A stretch of 6,616 nucleotides of DNA, from the NCBI GenBank assembly GCA_018714725.1, contig DVMZ01000039.1, positions 1-6,616 of the forward strand, read 5' to 3'. Below, one piece after another: positions 4,916-6,616 of this stretch (the first letter of the stretch is position 1; each line of letters opens with the position of its first letter). The position numbers were made by a program, and so were the translations under genes. Below the pieces are notes generated by a model, which saw only the letters and a program-made list of their open reading frames with translations, made no database searches and was not told the origin of the DNA. Origin of the DNA: Candidatus Scatosoma pullistercoris (GTDB taxonomy: Bacteria > Bacillota > Clostridia > Christensenellales > Borkfalkiaceae).

Positions 4916-6616
4916 CCGCCGAAACCTCAACGATCTCGAACTGATAAATCTTCACCGTGGAACCCGCGATTCCGCTGCCGCCCAGAAGCATGCCGACGCG
5001 CGAACCCGTCGTGTCTTCCGTAGGCGTGAACTCGAATTCAAACGTCTGCACTTCCGAGGTGAAATGGAAGGAACTCTTCTGGCTCCAGTTGCCGTTGTTG
5101 GGATTGATTTCAAACGTCACGTCCCGTTCGGCGGTGGAAGAAGCCTTGATGATCAGCTTATAGGTCGTGCCCGCTTTGAACTGTTTGCCGTCCTGACGGA
5201 GCTGAATGTTCCAGTTGGCACCCGTGTCCTCCGCAAAGGTCGCGGTGACATACGAACCGTTGTCGTCCTTGCCTTCCGTGAAGGTCGCGCCTTCCGAACC
5301 CCAGTTTCTCATACCCTGATCAAAGTTCGGGTTCATCATCTGCCAGGATTCATACTGCGTCTGATCGGGATCCAGCGTGATTTCCGCATAATCGATCCAG
5401 ATGATGCTGCCGTTGTTGCCCGAACCGCCGCCGCCGAGAAGGAAGCGGAAGCCCGTCGTGTTCGCGGGAGCGGTGTAATAGATTTCCGTCTCCGTATATT
5501 CCGTCGAGAGATTGATCGCATAGGAGTAATTGGCGTCCGCATTGAGTTCCAGCGTCATCGAACGTTCGACGCTCGCCTTCGCGCGGATCTTGATGATATA
5601 GTTGGTATTCGCTTCCATCGTGACGTCCTGACGGAACTGAATATGCCAGCCGTCGGTGGAAGGATTTTCGATGGTGATTTTCGCCGCTCCCTCATTCGCT
5701 TCACCGGCATCCCATTCAAAAGTCGCTTTGCCCGGATTCTGCGCATTCACGTCCTGCGTCCAGAAACGGATGTCTTCGTCAAACTTGCCGTTGACAAGGC
5801 TGTAAGGGAATTCCTTGCTGAGGCGGACGGTGACGGTGCGATAAGCAATCGCCGAAGGTCCGTTCTCGTTCTCCACGACGTAAGCGATCGTGAAATTGGT
5901 GCGTTCCATCACCGCTTCGGCGACGTTGCCCACCACCGTGATGCGGTCGGTGAGGTCAGTCTCGCCCTGAGCGGCCGTGACGCCTGCCTTCGGATTGGCG
6001 ATGAACTCTCTCAGTTCTTCCGTTTCCGCATAGAACGTGACGTCATCAACCCCTTCGAAGGTGACTTCGCCGCACTTCTCCACTTTTTCGATCTTGATGG
6101 AATTGATCGTCAGATCGTACGCGACGGAGGTGTCCTCTTCGAGAATATAGCCGAAATACAGCACCGCTTTCGCGTTGGTGTAATCGGAGTCGGCCGTATA
6201 ATAGCTGACGTAGTCGGCATACGAATCGGTGAGCGTATATGCCGTCAGACCCTGCATCATCGCATAATTGTTTCCGACGTCTTCAAAGCCGAACGCAACC
6301 GACTTGCCGTTCGTAGATTTTGCGTTGACGGTGATTTTATATGTTTCCCCTTCTTTCAGGTTGCAGGAAGAAATATACTGCAACGAATACCATGCGTTAC
6401 CCACGCCGGAAATGTTGAACTTGGGTTTCTGAACGCCGTTTTCAGTCACTTTTTCCAGCGTTGCGTTTCCGCCCGGCGTATCCAGCATCCAGTTATAGAA
6501 TCCGTTATTGTTGGTGATGACAAAATCGCCGTTGGCAACGTTGTGCTGCTGAGAGACCGTCACTTCACGGGATTTGATCTCTGTCGTCTTGCCTGCCGTC
6601 ACCATATAATACACCG
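4908..6616 (-). CDS. Secreted multidomain carbohydrate-binding protein with CBM4/9-like and Ig-like modules, partial (N-terminus beyond right edge)
   Basis: Open at its 5' end: no stop or credible start exists up to the edge. A GTG at 6614 is in frame but has no room for a ribosome site and would start mid-domain. Numbering from that codon, modules in order are: the last strands of an Ig-like domain (1-21, ending SREVTV); a CBM4/9-like jelly roll (27-177, starting NGDF); a bacterial Ig-like/DUF5011-type domain (181-264, with GVTAAQGETDLTDRITV and ending YRTVTV); a second CBM4/9-like domain (273-415, starting NGKFD); and a third (428-564, starting NPNFD). The protein ends SAAE at residue 568. 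No sortase motif, S-layer domain or transmembrane tail is present at the C-terminus, so any anchor or catalytic domain must be N-terminal. Role inferred: holding polysaccharide near the cell for the adjacent GH43. It could also be the tail of a large glycoside hydrolase. Domain families are assigned from pattern alone. Confidence 0.82.
   Translation of the reverse strand, partial: VYYMVTAGKTTEIKSREVTVSQQHNVANGDFVITNNNGFYNWMLDTPGGNATLEKVTENGVQKPKFNISGVGNAWYSLQYISSCNLKEGETYKITVNAKSTNGKSVAFGFEDVGNNYAMMQGLTAYTLTDSYADYVSYYTADSDYTNAKAVLYFGYILEEDTSVAYDLTINSIKIEKVEKCGEVTFEGVDDVTFYAETEELREFIANPKAGVTAAQGETDLTDRITVVGNVAEAVMERTNFTIAYVVENENGPSAIAYRTVTVRLSKEFPYSLVNGKFDEDIRFWTQDVNAQNPGKATFEWDAGEANEGAAKITIENPSTDGWHIQFRQDVTMEANTNYIIKIRAKASVERSMTLELNADANYSYAINLSTEYTETEIYYTAPANTTGFRFLLGGGGSGNNGSIIWIDYAEITLDPDQTQYESWQMMNPNFDQGMRNWGSEGATFTEGKDDNGSYVTATFAEDTGANWNIQLRQDGKQFKAGTTYKLIIKASSTAERDVTFEINPNNGNWSQKSSFHFTSEVQTFEFEFTPTEDTTGSRVGMLLGGSGIAGSTVKIYQFEIVEVSAAE
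4923..5798 (-). repeat. Tandem duplication of CBM4/9-like modules inside the secreted protein
   Basis: The last two modules (coding 5370-5798 and 4923-5333) are recognisable copies. Shared landmarks in the same order are the N-x-x-F start, W-H/N-IQ-F/L-RQD (residues 323-330 and 468-475), a Y-x-hydrophobic-I-K strand followed by the variant A-x-x-ER (349-351 and 495-497), E-I/L-N (356-358 and 502-504), and a Gly-rich LLGG turn before the last strand. The DNA is also similar around the RQD motif (near 5630 and 5196). The copies have clearly diverged, so the duplication is not recent. The first module (6084-6536) is more distant. Confidence 0.7.

Noticed and set aside
6612..6614. GTG at the right edge as the start of the CBM protein
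   Set aside because: It falls in the last strands of an Ig-like domain, there is no space for a ribosome site, and a secreted protein would lack its signal peptide.
1..6616. Mobile elements, CRISPR arrays, tRNA/rRNA genes, phage or defence genes
   Set aside because: No transposase motifs, terminal inverted repeats, regularly spaced repeats or tRNA-like folds were seen, and the genes nearly fill the window.

Overview
All six genes read on the minus strand, so transcription runs from right to left. The window is one carbohydrate-utilisation locus. The genome type suggested is a Gram-positive, Clostridia-like bacterium (Bacillota). This rests on short AG-rich Shine-Dalgarno sites, lipoprotein signal peptides with Cys at about residue 24, a lipoprotein-anchored ABC binding protein, and compact gene spacing at medium GC. 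Placement below class is not possible from this sequence; a gut lineage is plausible but inferred.

Layout in transcription order. (1) 6616-4908: C-terminal part of a large secreted protein made of alternating bacterial Ig-like and CBM4/9-like beta-sandwich modules; its N-terminus lies outside the window. (2) 4887-3760: a lipoprotein glycoside hydrolase of family GH43 with endo-arabinanase-type motifs. (3) 3759-3644: the only sizeable non-coding gap (116 bp), holding a GC-rich inverted repeat followed by a T-rich stretch, then an AT-rich leader. (4) 3643-2345: a family 1 sugar-binding lipoprotein of an ABC importer. (5) 2310-1393 and 1391-534: the two importer permeases (MalF-like and MalG-like), separated by 1 nt. 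(6) 509 to the left edge: the N-terminal 169 residues of a second GH43 enzyme, without signal peptide and therefore probably cytoplasmic.

The genes fit one pathway. The CBM protein binds polysaccharide outside the cell, the surface GH43 lipoprotein cuts it (arabinan or arabinose-containing polymer is the best guess), the binding protein and two permeases import the oligosaccharides, and the cytoplasmic GH43 trims them. No ATPase gene is present, as is usual for this importer type, where a shared MsmX/MsiK-like ATPase encoded elsewhere serves several transporters. No transcriptional regulator, mobile element, RNA gene or CRISPR array is seen.

No stretch over 300 bases lacks a gene. I did not find a radically new system. 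The points worth a second look are the repeated Ig/CBM architecture, the intergenic hairpin with a competing pairing, a small hairpin with the binding-protein stop codon in its loop, and departures from the usual endo-arabinanase motif set.
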